A stretch of DNA of 64,000 nt from Guadua angustifolia (taxonomy: Eukaryota > Streptophyta > Magnoliopsida > Poales > Poaceae). Location of the stretch: positions 25,054,852 to 25,118,851 of the forward strand of contig CM070508.1 of NCBI GenBank assembly GCA_036346375.1. The letters are read 5' to 3'. Below are positions 11,223 through 22,310 of the stretch, one piece after another. The notes under the pieces are model-generated. The model was not told the DNA's origin. It ran no database searches and was given only the letters and a program-made list of their open reading frames with translations. The translations under genes and the position numbers were made by a program. The number at the start of each line of letters is the position of its first letter. Position 1 is the stretch's first letter.

Positions 11223-13201
11223 CTTAGCATCAGTGGTACAGTGATACTATGCACATTTAGCCTTCTATATATCGATGTTTGCAAGTCTACCCCCTAAGGC
11301 ATGTTTTGCAAAAATAGCCCCCTCCTTCACCACAGAAGATGTGACTAGGACATATATCCCATACCACGCCCAGGGAGCGCGAAATCTACCTGACTCCATG
11401 GCAGCAAGTGTGAGCGCAGAATGACACTACCGTGTCTAAGGAGCGTGGAAGGCATCCTCCCGCACTACCCCAGCATGGAAGTGAAATGGCCTTACAGTGC
11501 ACAGCACAACGTATAATGCACAGCGAAAACAACACATTGCCCATTATGCCACCCGCCCCATTACCTGCGTCCGTCCATGCGTTGCTACGCTCGCCCATCG
11601 TGCCGTGGAGCCGGCTAGCTTCGACACTCCCCAGACACGACATGTCCCCTGCCGTGCTTTTCGTGGTAGGGAAGGTGGCCATTTTGCAAAAACATGCATT
11701 GTGGGCTAGATTTATAAAGAATAATGTACGAGAGATTAGATATATACAGTATTCTGGCCTAGCCAATAGGCAGGCTCCATTGGGCTGGAGGCTTGGAGCC
11801 CACCCTCCAGTCGCCACATCCTAAGTATCTATCATGTTTAGAACCGATGCTTAGTTTTTTTGCATAGTGGTGGCAAATGCACCACACTCAGGGGTGGCTG
11901 GTGGAAGAAGCAGCTTTGCTAGGTGATGAACTACTTTCTAGACCACGTGACTTGGGGCCGTTGCTTATTATAGCCTAATTTGATAATTGGTAACTTCGCT
12001 TGTTGCCTACAAAATTGGACTCAAACTCTAGACGCACGCAAATATCAGAGGAAAAGGGGATAAGTTGATACCTCTTCTTTGAGACGAAATGAGAGCCAAC
12101 CAAGTTGGGAGCGCTTGACACACGTTGCGGGGAGTCAACAATTGCATGGGCACATTAAAGAGCGTCAAGAGAATGTTGTGGGGCTAGCAGGAGTGCAGGT
12201 GTGTGATGATGGGCAACGCACCGCAGCAATGACGAGCGGGCAAGGAAGGAGGCATAGCGTGAGTTCACAAGTGCTTAACCAACTGAATGGGCTGACCACA
12301 ATAGCAAATAGGCAATGTGAGCCCCCTTTTTCATATATGATTTTTTTGTTAATTGTAGTTGTATCAATGTGTTGAATAGTGAAATAGTTGGTTTGTTTGA
12401 ATTATTAGTGTTAACTTTTTCATAGATTTTCAAAAGTTTGACAAGTGAATATTGCAAAAGTATTTCTTAAATAATGCAGTACTAGTAGTAACCCTCGAAT
12501 CGATGAAAACATAACACAAGTTGTTTAATATGTTTACCTTAATTTAGCCTAAACCTTTGAGCCTACCCTCCAATTTTATCTTGGCTTCATCACCGTTGGT
12601 ATATTAGATACGCTTAAGCCTTTTAGGTTTGTTGTAGGCAAGGTATGAATACCATTATATAGCGGGTGTAGTGTTTTGGTACAACAAGATAACCATGTGG
12701 CTTGCTCACCAACTCCTTGAGTACCCGCGAACTCAACTTGTTGATGGTTAGGAGGAATTTTGGAAGGTGTTTCTATACAAGACTATGAAATATGGATAAT
12801 TTTGTAGTCTTTTGGTAACTTAACCTTCTACTAAATTAATAGTCAACTTTAGAGGTGATATACTTTAGCTAAGATATGAACTCAATATCATGGCATTTTA
12901 TCTGTATTATGATTTATGAAGCCATAATTGGAAAACCATTTACTAAACATATAGTACCAACCATATTCAAGGTTGTATGCATGCATTTTTTGTTAACAGA
13001 GATATAAGAATACGGTCTTTATACAATACAAGTATCTAATTACAAAACATATATTGGCATATGCACTGTATCTTTCATGTTCGGTGGGTTAAATGTAGAA
13101 ATGGTAATCAGATGACATAAATAGAGAGAACGATACAAAAGATATGATATAGTCCAAGGTGCCTCTGAAGCTTTTGTCTCACGGGACCCTAGAGCTTTGA
13201 A
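11223..13201. other. Intergenic, repeat-like DNA without recognisable genes
   Basis: No domain or reliable exon was recognised. The segment 11223-11820 looks like dispersed-repeat sequence. The frames at about 12079-12375 show no family features. The rest is AT-rich. Confidence 0.4.
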
Positions 13202-13470
13202 TACTCCTTACATCCAAGTTTATAAGCCGTACTCGCTTCATCTAAATTTATAAGATATATTTTTTAATAGTTTTATCTGTAAATATAAGGCGTATTTCAT
13301 ATTCTAATACAAAATTAATGTGGTGTTATCCATATTTACTATATTCTCTACGTGCATGCTTTGAATATAATGCTTAGTGATAATAATTAGAGGTAATCTA
13401 GTCATTTTTAATATCTTCTTGTCTACATGTCAAGATAAAATACGCTTTATAAATTTGGATAGAGGGAGTA
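13202..13470. mobile_element. Stowaway-type MITE (269 bp)
   Basis: The left end is TACTCCTTACATCCAAGTTT and the right end, reverse-complemented, is TACTCCCTCTATCCAAATTT. The TA dinucleotide at each edge is the Tc1/mariner-type target duplication. Size and CTCCCTC-type termini fit grass Stowaway elements. There is no coding capacity. Confidence 0.85.
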
Positions 13471-13725
13471 TTTCTTTTTGGCATATAGACTAAAAAATAT
13501 TTGAAATGACTATATTGCCCCTAGTTATTATCACTTAGCATACTATATTCAATACATGTATGTAGAGAACATAAAGTAAAGATGAATAATTATTAGGGGT
13601 ATAGAGGGAATGTCACATTAATTTTATATTAGAATATGAAATGTCCTATATTAATGGACAAAACCATTCAAAAATACCTTAAATAAATTTGACATATGAC
13701 GTGGATTTCCACTTTACCGACGGAA
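13471..13725 (-). mobile_element. Inverted, end-truncated copy of the adjoining Stowaway MITE
   Basis: Read on the minus strand, 13488-13690 follows the interior of the element at 13202-13470 in the same order: TTTTGTCCATTAATATAGGA, TTTCATATTCTAATA, TAAAATTAATGTGACATTCC, then GTTCTCTACATACATGTA and AAGTGATAATAACTAGG. The two copies meet head-to-head and share one terminal arm at about 13444-13470. The outermost end of this copy is missing. Confidence 0.75.
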
Positions 13726-13899
13726 ATTTGGAATAGCCTTCTCTAGGATTATTGATCTTTAATTATGGTGCGACGGATGGGCCCAAATTTCAATTAGATT
13801 TTGATGCTGCAGCACTAGTACCACAGTTAGCTTATTCTCGGCGCAAGTGCAGCTCTTTTTGCCGCGCCGAAGCGGAAGTGTGGCACCACGAATACCGTA

Positions 13900-13976
13900 T
13901 ATAATCATGTACGCCTTATAATATGAAACAAGGTAGCAAAAAATTTCATGTCCTATATGTCAAAACGGAGGAAGAA
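13900..13976 (-). mobile_element. Single-ended Stowaway-like fragment
   Basis: On the minus strand it starts CTTCCTCCGTTTTGACATAT and continues with AT-rich sequence like other CTCCCTCCGT-type MITEs. Only one terminus was found, so it is a remnant or a solitary end. Confidence 0.45.
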
Positions 13977-14226
13977 TATAGTTTGTAAGGATCTATTATA
14001 ACATTTCATATATGTCTATATATAGCGCTTATGTGATAAGGTATAAATTATATACCCTTTGCTTTATATTCTCTTTAGTAATAAAGACCTTTTTTTTTGG
14101 TTCGAGCATCCTGAAGTTTTTGTGGGAATTAAATGTTTTTTAATTTTAAAAATATTTTTGTGAAATTCCCACCTTCAAATAGGGTCTAATTAAAGCGAAA
14201 CGAGTCGAATAAAATGTTAAATTTTA

Positions 14227-14461
14227 GGTCCCGTTTGACAACTTGGAACTGGACTGTTTCTCCTAGAATCTGAAATAAATCCAACCAAACGGAATAAGAC
14301 TCGGAACGTTTCAAAGCGAATCGTTTCTGATTTTTACACGCCGTGGTCGAATCGGCTAGCAACCCGTTCCTCCGGATTCTGATTCTACCTGAAACGTTTC
14401 TACCAAGAATCCGGAACCGTATCCGTTTCTACTAGAATCTGAAACCGTACCAAACGGGACC
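14227..14461. mobile_element. Tourist-like (PIF/Harbinger) MITE, 235 bp
   Basis: Terminal inverted repeats GGTCCCGTTTG and CAAACGGGACC are perfect over 11 bp. They are flanked by TTA at 14224-14226 and 14462-14464, the PIF/Harbinger target duplication. The interior has repeated CGTTTCT/AGAAACG-type motifs and no ORF. Confidence 0.85.
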
Positions 14462-14464
14462 TTA

Positions 14465-15308
14465 ATATCACAAAAATGTTATTTTGATAATGCGTATACT
14501 AATTGGAAATCTTATCCAGAACGGTTACAGTATCTGGCCGGTTCTCTGCATGAATCTGATGGTCTAAAATTAAATGAATCAATCATTAGAACCTGACAAG
14601 TAATCTACAGCCCTAATCCTCCGTCATCCTCATCTCCATGTGCAGGGTTATCCCACGGACGCATATAATGATGGAATATGTGCACGTCTTACGTGTGATG
14701 CGCACGTGGATTTAACTTATCTCCAGCAACTATACTTAATACTAATATTTTATCACTTCAGCAATCTTCTGCCATGGACTCAATTTGGAAAAAGAGAGAG
14801 AAAAGGTGAGAATATTAGGTACACACAGCTTTGACCGTGGAAAGACATCCAATGTAGTTTATTGGAGCTGTAACTTGAGCAGTTGTACATGGACTGTCAA
14901 ATCAAAATATAACATTCTAGATTATGTTGGACGATTCGAATTGTACTTTGGCTCAATTTGATTGTGCCGACAACTAAAGACTGCTTAAGTTGTGACATCT
15001 AATTGAAGGGAACCATTTTCTTTCCATAGCGGTAGGTAGGTAGTAGTAGCTTGATGGCATGTCCCTTTCGCGAGCCCTAACTAAAAACTGATATACGCAT
15101 AGTTTATATGAGCAATCTTCCAAGTTGCTTGCATGGCATGCCAAGGCTGGATAAGTACAGACACTGCAGCTTGGTAATGCAAACCATCAAGCTGGTTGTA
15201 CCATTTCTGGCACACTTGTAGATGGAGTGTGAAACCGAGAAACAATTCTCAACGATTACAAAGAGATTTTGCTTGCCGTGGTTAATTACATGCTACAACC
15301 ATACATCA
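14465..15308. other. Intergenic stretch, no gene recognised
   Basis: Mixed-composition DNA between two transposons. The short frame at 14640-14834 has no family features and no splice context I trust. Nothing further is supported here. Confidence 0.4.
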
Positions 15309-15316
15309 CTTCAAGT

Positions 15317-16150
15317 CAGTGGCGTATCCAGAAACTTAAAAAGGAGGAGGCTAAAATTAAGACCTCTAAACTAATATATATAATATTTTTTTAGAACATA
15401 GAACATGACAGAATGATATATATAATATAAAAATACCAACACTTATCTAACAATCGCATATAATATAAATATGTAACATTACAAAGAAAAAAAATGTACC
15501 GATCATTGCTTCTTAAGAGTTGATAGTTGATATTTACGGGTTTTTATGTTTTGAAAACGTTATAAAATATCTTCTATGTCTATCTTGGAAAATATATCTC
15601 GTTCGATATAGTATACCATGAAATCATTTAACCAGTCATCACTTATCTTATTACACAAATCTGTTTTGATAATCTTCATTGTCGAGAAAGCCCTTTCAAT
15701 CAGAAATTGCACTCCATGTAAAACTAATACTAATTCAATAAGCCTATAGACTAATGGATAAACAACATACTTTTTTGCTTCAACCATCATCACCGCGAGA
15801 CTAGCAAGATCATCACAACTTGAAAATTCTTGCCTTCTTAAGTCATCAATGAATAAGTCAAGTTGTGCTTCCAAAACCACACGATTATATGATGAGAAAT
15901 CATCTGAATAAATCTCTGAAAGTCGAAAAAGCCTACCATGTTCAAAATTTGCAAATGGATCTCTTGAGTCTAGACAAGTAATACATCTCAAAAGCTCTAT
16001 CGAAAATTCACTGAACTAATTGTTTAACTCGGTACCTTCTCTAAATTTATAGATGATTTTTTTAAAATTTATCTAATTTAGGAGGGAGAGGAGGGGGGGC
16101 AAGGGTGGGGCTCCAGCCCACCTTAGCCCCCCCGCTGCAAACGCCACTGC
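15317..16150 (-). mobile_element. Internally deleted hAT element (834 bp) with perfect 8-bp TSD
   Basis: Ends are CAGTGGCGTATCCAG and, reverse-complemented, CAGTGGCGTTTGCAG. The 8-bp sequence CTTCAAGT lies immediately outside both ends (15309-15316 and 16151-16158) without mismatch. It keeps only the C-terminal transposase region, so it is non-autonomous. The perfect duplication suggests a fairly young insertion. Confidence 0.93.
15560..15991 (-). pseudogene. hAT transposase C-terminal dimerisation fragment
   Basis: A 143-codon open segment inside the 834-bp hAT element. It contains VVYPLVYRLIELVLVLHGVQ followed by ERAFSTMKIIKTDLCNKI, the hAT dimerisation block found at the C-terminus of TTF-zinc-finger-type hAT transposases. 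The equivalent segment of the large hAT element at 33.5-36.7 kb reads SYPLVYRLLKLALTLP and ERCFSAMKIVKNALRNKIG, so both belong to the same transposase clade. The zinc finger and the catalytic core are missing. Confidence 0.85.
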
Positions 16151-16197
16151 TTCAAGTACAGACAGCTAGTATATAATAGTCGTTAAGGAAATTTAGA

Positions 16198-16584
16198 ATG
16201 CAATTACTATACCTTTTGCACCCTTACTGATTTAATAGTAGAGAAGAGTAGCTGCATGTATTCTAATCTTCACAATTCAGTTCCCCTGTTCCTGTTACAG
16301 GAGTGCTGTAACTTTTTTCCTGTGCATACGAATTGCTAAACCGAATGCCATTAAAGAAACTAAGAGTGTAATTTTTTTGAGCGGTAGCTAAGAGTGTAAT
16401 TACTACACCTTTTCCACTCTCACCAGCTCATGCTTTTGAAGATTTATGATTTAGTAGCCCGGAGAGAAGATTAATTGCATATAAAGTCCAATGTTGCTAA
16501 TTCAGTTCCCCTGCTCCTGTTATAGGAGTCCTGTAGCTTTTTTTTAACCCGTGCATACGAATTGCTGAACCAAATGCCATAAGA
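16198..16584 (+). repeat. Local direct duplication (~160-190-bp copies)
   Basis: Copy A (16198-16358) and copy B (16394-16584) share CAATTACTATACCTTTT-like starts, AATTCAGTTCCCCTG, CTCCTGTTATAGGAG-like centres, GTGCATACGAATTGCT and CAAATGCCAT ends. They are clearly diverged. The duplication begins within 50 bp of the hAT insertion at 16150. Confidence 0.75.
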
Positions 16585-16674
16585 ACGGAGAGGGGTACCG
16601 TGTGCCCTCTGTACAAAAAGGGAATGATGGTGTCTTGAAGTGAAAAAAGAAAAGAACAGTAAGCGTAATATTGT

Positions 16675-17130
16675 CAAGATTTCAAATTTCGTTTTCAATT
16701 CATACTTTGTCACCCTCGGAAATCCCAAATTTCAGTGAGTTTTCAGAATATTGGATGAAATTCAAAAAGTAAATTTCAAGTCTAGCTTTTTTTAAAAACG
16801 AGATTCCCGAGATTTGGTGGGAAATACGATATTTCGGCGAGATTCACTGAAATTTCGGGTTTTTTCCAAATCTATTAGACTGTCTCCGGAAGCTACAAAA
16901 AACTGAAAAATGGTAGAACGGCATGTGATCTGTCGTATGTATTCTTTGGCAAGAACGGTTCGGTCCAACAAACTTAAAATCCGGTGCGACAGAGCTAAAA
17001 TCCGGTCCAAATATGTTAGTCGTCGAAATTTCTAAAACTCCTATAGCAATTTAAATCTTTTTAAAATTTCTCATTCCACCGAGATCATCAGAGTGGCCGA
17101 AATCCGAGATTCTCTCGAACGGTGTACCCA
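16675..17130. repeat. Diverged remnant of the non-coding CAGGG hAT-like family
   Basis: The left part (CCCTCGGAAATCCC, ATTTCAGTGAG, ATTCAAAAAGTAAATTTC) aligns with the 5' subterminal part of the copy at 37441. The right part (TATAGCAATTTAAATC) aligns with the 3' subterminal part of the copy at 18713. The repeated centre is absent. No clean termini or target duplication were found. Confidence 0.5.
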
Positions 17131-17999
17131 ACGCATCGTCCTGCACGTTCTAATAATCAATACAGTAAACCACACTTGATAATGTGGGCAACCTTTTAAC
17201 TCGCCAACCCCGACCAACCAACCAATCAACAAACTGTGCAAGGACGGACGCGCCCTGCTCCTCAAGTGCAGTGCCCTCCATTTTAGCCGCACCATCAGCG
17301 CGCGAGCGCGCCCCGACCGAGCAGCACGTCACGTCTTCGCCGCACCGCACACCGCCCGCGCCTGCCGTTGGCCGTTGGCGTCGTTGCCACGAGACTTGAC
17401 TTTATACACGCGTCCGAGACGGGGAACCGCGCCACCCAGCTGGGGCTTTGGGGGCAAGCCCAACACACCACCGGGACGCAAGGAACGAACGACACATGGG
17501 TTTGGTGTCACCAGGACAATGATTCAAGACTTAAAAGATCAAAAGACTAGCTTAAATACTAGCTTAAGAACAGTTGACCTATCTGGATCATGACCCGAGG
17601 TTTGGGCTATGGCTGGCTTTGCCTCTACGTGATACGGTGCGTTTTGAGTTTTTTTTTTCATGCTTCATCTTATACAAACGAATTTACAAATTTGACTCTC
17701 TTTCCAACAAAAGAATCAGCAGTGTGACCTAGTGCAACCTCCTAACCGTGGCACCGTGACAATACATGATCGCGTATAAGTATGGTACCACCACCTGCTA
17801 CGGTTTGGGTAGCATGTTTCCTGGTGTGATGGACTTACCCTCATACAGAGCCTATCCTACTTGTTGTGATGTGAGTTGTCAAGGTGTCGGCGATGTGCTA
17901 TGGTACAGGATCGCAGTATGTGATACGTGTCGTCTAATGCTGTTTTTGTAATGAGGAAAAGAGCTAGAAATACAATTTTATTTGGACGAGTGTGAAATA
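17131..17999. other. Intergenic, locally GC-rich, no gene assigned
   Basis: The part 17260-17480 is GC-rich with several overlapping open frames on both strands. None shows a domain, and their mutual overlap argues for base composition rather than coding. Confidence 0.35.
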
Positions 18000-18284
18000 T
18001 ACTCCGTTCGTCGAAGTTTATAAGTCTTATTTTTTTAATACTTTTGTTCATAAATATAAGACTTGTATGTAGATTTAATAAGATATTTTCTTCTGCACCC
18101 TTATTCATTCTCTCTCAACCATATGCATTTATTCATTACAACGCACACAAAGTATTATCTCTCATCTTTCAAAACAATTAATTGAGTGCATCTAAATTAT
18201 TTTCTCTTACATCTTTCTCAATTTTAACATAATCCTAAACCTTATATAACATTAAAATACATCTTATATTTTTAAACGGAGATA
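18000..18284. mobile_element. Stowaway-like MITE (~285 bp)
   Basis: The left end reads TACTCCGTTCG and the right end, reverse-complemented, reads TATCTCCGTTTAAAAATAT. The element is bounded by TA and has an AT-rich interior without an ORF. Termini are short and imperfect, so limits are approximate. Confidence 0.6.
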
Positions 18285-18704
18285 ACATATAAAAAAAATA
18301 GTTGGGCAACTGGGCTAATCAAGCTTCTTGCGTTTCCGACCCTAGCGTGCCGCGCGGGGCGGAGGCGTGTGGAGCAGCGTCGAAATGAGTGCGCGCACGT
18401 ACGGGGCCGGGCTGGGGCAGGTGGCAACGGCTAGTCGCGAGCGTTTTTGAAACAAATGCTGGGCGCTCGGTCGGGCTGTGGCTCCTAGCGGCGGCTGGTT
18501 TCCTCCTGACACCACCGGCAAGGAGAGGACGCTGGGCGCTTGCCTTTTTTGGGGGCCCTTCTCTGGCTTTTTCCTGCACTGCAGGGGCAACTGGTGATTT
18601 CTGTCCGCTAGTGCTGTCTGAGTCCAGCTCCAACGGCTAATGCCTGCGGGGGAACTGGTTTTCCGCTTTTCCTAGCCCACTAGACCTCCTACTGATCAGT
18701 GTGA
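18285..18704. other. Short GC-rich intergenic stretch
   Basis: GC-rich DNA at 18330-18640 with open frames on both strands (about 80-100 codons) that lack any recognisable domain. No gene is assigned. Confidence 0.35.
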
Positions 18705-18712
18705 CTCGTGAG

Positions 18713-20153
18713 CAGAGAGGGATTGAAATCTCCTTTCGCTCTAAATATCGTCCGTGGTTAAAGAACGAAATCTCAACTAGATTTAAAAATTTTGTATAAA
18801 TTTTGGACGAACCGCAAAAATGGATTTTCAAATTTGGAATTTTTTCTACCAAGAAAACAGAGATCTTGACCGATTTTGCCGAGAGATCTTGAAAAAATTG
18901 TACCGAGTGAAAAATGGTTCAAACAACGTCGAAAAATTTTGAAATTTTTTGTGGAGGTTTCTAACACATTAGTGATGTTTCCATAAAAATTTTAGATGAT
19001 TATCAAAGCTAAGGAATTGTAAAAAAATTCAAACATTGCAACTGTTCTGATAAAACGCTGATCGACAAGTTTGAACCGAATGAAAAATGAAACAGACCAT
19101 GTTAGAAAATTTTGAAATTTTTTGTGCATGGTTATGATGCATCATAATGTTCCTATAAAATTTTTAGATGATGATCAAGCTTCATGAATTTTAAAAAATT
19201 CGGACAGTGCTACTATCCTGATAAAAGCTATATCAGCAAACTTCAACCAAATGAAAAATGGTACAAACCACATTAGAAAATTTTAAAATTTTTTGTAGAT
19301 GTTCATGATGTATCATTAATATTTATATAAAATTTTCATATGATGATAAAGCTTCAAGAAGTTTAAAAAATTCTAACAATGCTATGTCCTGATAAAAGCC
19401 TGCTGATCAATATATAGATTTGCTTTAATAATAAAAAGGTTTAAAATTTTTAAAAATTTTGCAAAATGGTTCTAAGGAAATTCTTAAGAGGTAATAAAAA
19501 TTTTGAATAATGATTACACTCCAATGAATTTATAAAATTCTTACAAGTGCACTGTACCATTTATATTCTTTTTGTTTTTGATTTTTGAAATATAACAATT
19601 CAAGTTCAATGCATACATAGATTTGATTGAGAAAACAGAAAATTTGAAAATTTTATAGAATGGTACTGAGACAATTATTAATCTCTCATAAAACTTTTGG
19701 GTCATGATCACAATCAAGAAAATTTATAAAATTCTGACAATGTTACTGTCCCAATTATGTTCATTCGGTTTTTGATTTTTAAAAGATAACAAATGAAGTT
19801 AAATTATTTTGAAAATTTTTATATATGATCCTACACTTCTTAGAATAGTACCATAAAGTTTTCACATCATGATAAAGTATGTAAAATTTTATAAAATATA
19901 AAATTCTAAAAGTATTCCTATAGTTTTAAAAAAAAGTCTTAAAATTTGCTTTTTCAACAAATTTTAATAGGAGATAACTTTCTTAAGGGTTATCGATCAA
20001 TTTCTGGTCAAATCCAATCAAAAAAGTCAAAAACCCCGAGATCTCCGAGATTACTGTAGCAATTTAAATGTTTTTACTCCGACTGGCATTTCAAAACTCG
20101 TCCACCTCCGGTAAGCAAGATCTCGCAAAATTTCAGTGAGATTTTAATCCCTG
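18713..20153. mobile_element. Large non-coding hAT-like element, copy 1 (1441 bp)
   Basis: It ends CAGAGAGGGATTGAAATC (left) and, reverse-complemented, CAGGGATTAAAATCTC (right). CTCGTGAG is repeated exactly at 18705-18712 and 20154-20161 as an 8-bp duplication. The interior is AT-rich, has no usable frame, and contains spaced repeats built around TTTTGAAATTTTTTG, TAAAATTTT and CTGATAAAA motifs about 170 bp apart. It is homologous to 37441-38932 and 54186-56023. Confidence 0.85.
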
Positions 20154-20161
20154 CTCGTGAG

Positions 20162-21480
20162 GTTGTATGTCTGATCTCTGGATCTCTGATCACCCATTTC
20201 CAACCAAACACACCTAACATGCACACTTTTCAAACACATGAATTTTAAAGTATTGTATTTTTTGACAAAATTCCTTTGGAATTCTTCGATTCCAAACAAG
20301 GCATAGGTTGTTTGAAAAATGTTATTTGTGGGGTCAAAAGTGATCCAGTATACTGTAATTTTGGTAGTTACACATGAATCGTTGGATAACAAGCAGCGGC
20401 CTAGATCTTTCCAGAGTACTATAGCGATTTTCTAATGTAGCTTAGCATTGTTGGTTGATCTGGACTATTCGTAGCCTCGATCCAATAATCTAGACTGATG
20501 TGAACTGCTTAAGCATCAGTCCCCTTGGAAACTGCACAAAACCCTATTCTAGTGAGATATGTCTAATATTAACTTTATTATATGTTAAGGCCAGACCCTC
20601 GACGACGATAGCAGGATGTATTAGAGCATATCGATATTTTGAAACTTCATTTTACTTACCATGTGCTTCATTATATATCTTGTCTGAACACAATTTTGGA
20701 ACCTCATGTACCAACAAGGTTCCACTCTCTCTCTCTCTCTAAAAAGATGATGACATATGCATACATAGTTTGGGTCCCCTAGCTTTCGTGGACCCTAGGC
20801 GGTCGTACCTGCTACCCTAGCCCAGGGCTGACCCCATCCTCTATTGTCTCCGTCTAAGTTCCACCATGGCATGTTGACACAAATAGGCTCAATTTGATAT
20901 TTGCAATTTCTATATACCTAACAATAGGAACCGCTATAGGTAGTAGATCATTCTCATGTAAATGTAAAGAAAATTTATTCAGAAAATGATTCATCAGTTA
21001 ATGTAATTCTCTTGACCTAGCCCGAGTCATAGGTACTTTGTACACCTCTGTATCTTATTTGTCTCTAAAATTACCATTACCGACATTGAATGCTCTAGGA
21101 TCAAATGAATGTAGAGGTGTGCTAGGGGTGTCCTTATTAGTGAGGTTAATAAGCCGCAGACTCCATAATAAAACCACCGAAACAAGGATGACGATGCTTT
21201 CGGCCACATGCTGCGCCTCCGAGGCAAGAGAAAGCCAAGTAGCCCTTTTTGTCAACCGTCCTAAAAAGCCCCTTTGACGAGTGAACGCACCTACTCTTCC
21301 ATAATTCCATTCCATCCTGAGCAAGAACCCCCGTTGTACACCGCTTGATACATGGTTTCCCCTCAAGTTAAAGACTGGCAGTTTCGACCAAACTACCAAG
21401 ATACTTGCTCCAATCCTATATACTACGTATATTAAATCCACAAGGATTCCCGACCTCCGTGCCCGCCACGTTGTTTCTTG
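20162..21480. other. Intergenic stretch, no gene recognised
   Basis: It includes a short (CT)n tract at about 20725-20743. The frame at 21055-21441 (-) shows no recognisable family. Nothing else is supported. Confidence 0.35.
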
Positions 21481-21699
21481 CCAAAGTATTTCCTCCGTGT
21501 TGCGCCACGTCGTCCATTTGCTCAGCCATCTTTACGCGTTAATTATTTTCGCTCGCTTGTTTGGCCGCTAATGCACTGTAGCATGGTTGTAGAGCTCCTC
21601 AGTGCGAAGTCAAAGTCATGGGCTTGAGTCTCGCATGCGCGCGCACGTTGACCCGCCGATTTTTGCCGTGCGAAGCATGGCAAGGGCCACGTGGCGCTC

Positions 21700-22310
21700 G
21701 GCTTTTTCGGAAAGGTCCATGGAATTTTTGAAAATTACGCGTAGGTCCTTTTCTTCCTAAAAGACCCATAAAAACCCAAATTTAATATTTCTGAAATTAC
21801 AAGCAGGTCCTTTTCTTCCAAAAAGACCACTAAAAACGGATTTCGACGTTGCTTTGAAAAGTCCTCTAAAATTTTCAAAAATTGCATAGATTACAAATTT
21901 CGACTGTCTCTTTTCGAAAAGCCTCCCAAAAAATGGATTTTGTCGGTTTTTTTTTGCGAAAAAGCACTAAAAAATTTTAGATTTTGCAAGATTTTTGTAG
22001 GCAGAAGCCCCTGAAAATTCGAGAATTACATCTGAATGCATAAATTACAAATTTTGTCAGTTTTTTAGGAAAAAACCAAAAATTACATCTCAGTCCTTTT
22101 TCGGAAGAAACTGAATTTCACTAATTTCTTTCGGAAAAGGCCCTTGAAAATTCCAAAAATTACATAAAATTTGAGTTTCACTGGTTTCTTTTGCAAAAGC
22201 CTCTAGAAATTCTGAAATTACATCCAGGTCCTAAAAATTTTGGAATTCGATGTTTTTGAAAAGGCCCCCAAAATTTTTCGAAAATTGCGTAGATTATCAA
22301 TTCCGCCGTC
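21700..22310. repeat. Degenerate tandem-like repeats of an A/T-rich unit
   Basis: Repeated blocks of the form AAAATTACATCCAGGTCC, then TTTTCTTCC or TTTTCGAAAAG, then CCTAAAAATT. The period is irregular (roughly 70-100 bp) and divergence is high. It is similar in style to the better-preserved repeats at 53476-53830. Confidence 0.5.

Noticed and set aside
12079..12375. Possible small gene at 12.1-12.4 kb (+)
   Set aside because: No recognisable domain or convincing splice or leader context. It may be a transposon remnant, but I cannot support a call.
17150..17600. Several overlapping frames in a GC-rich island
   Set aside because: Frames on both strands overlap each other almost fully and lack any family features.
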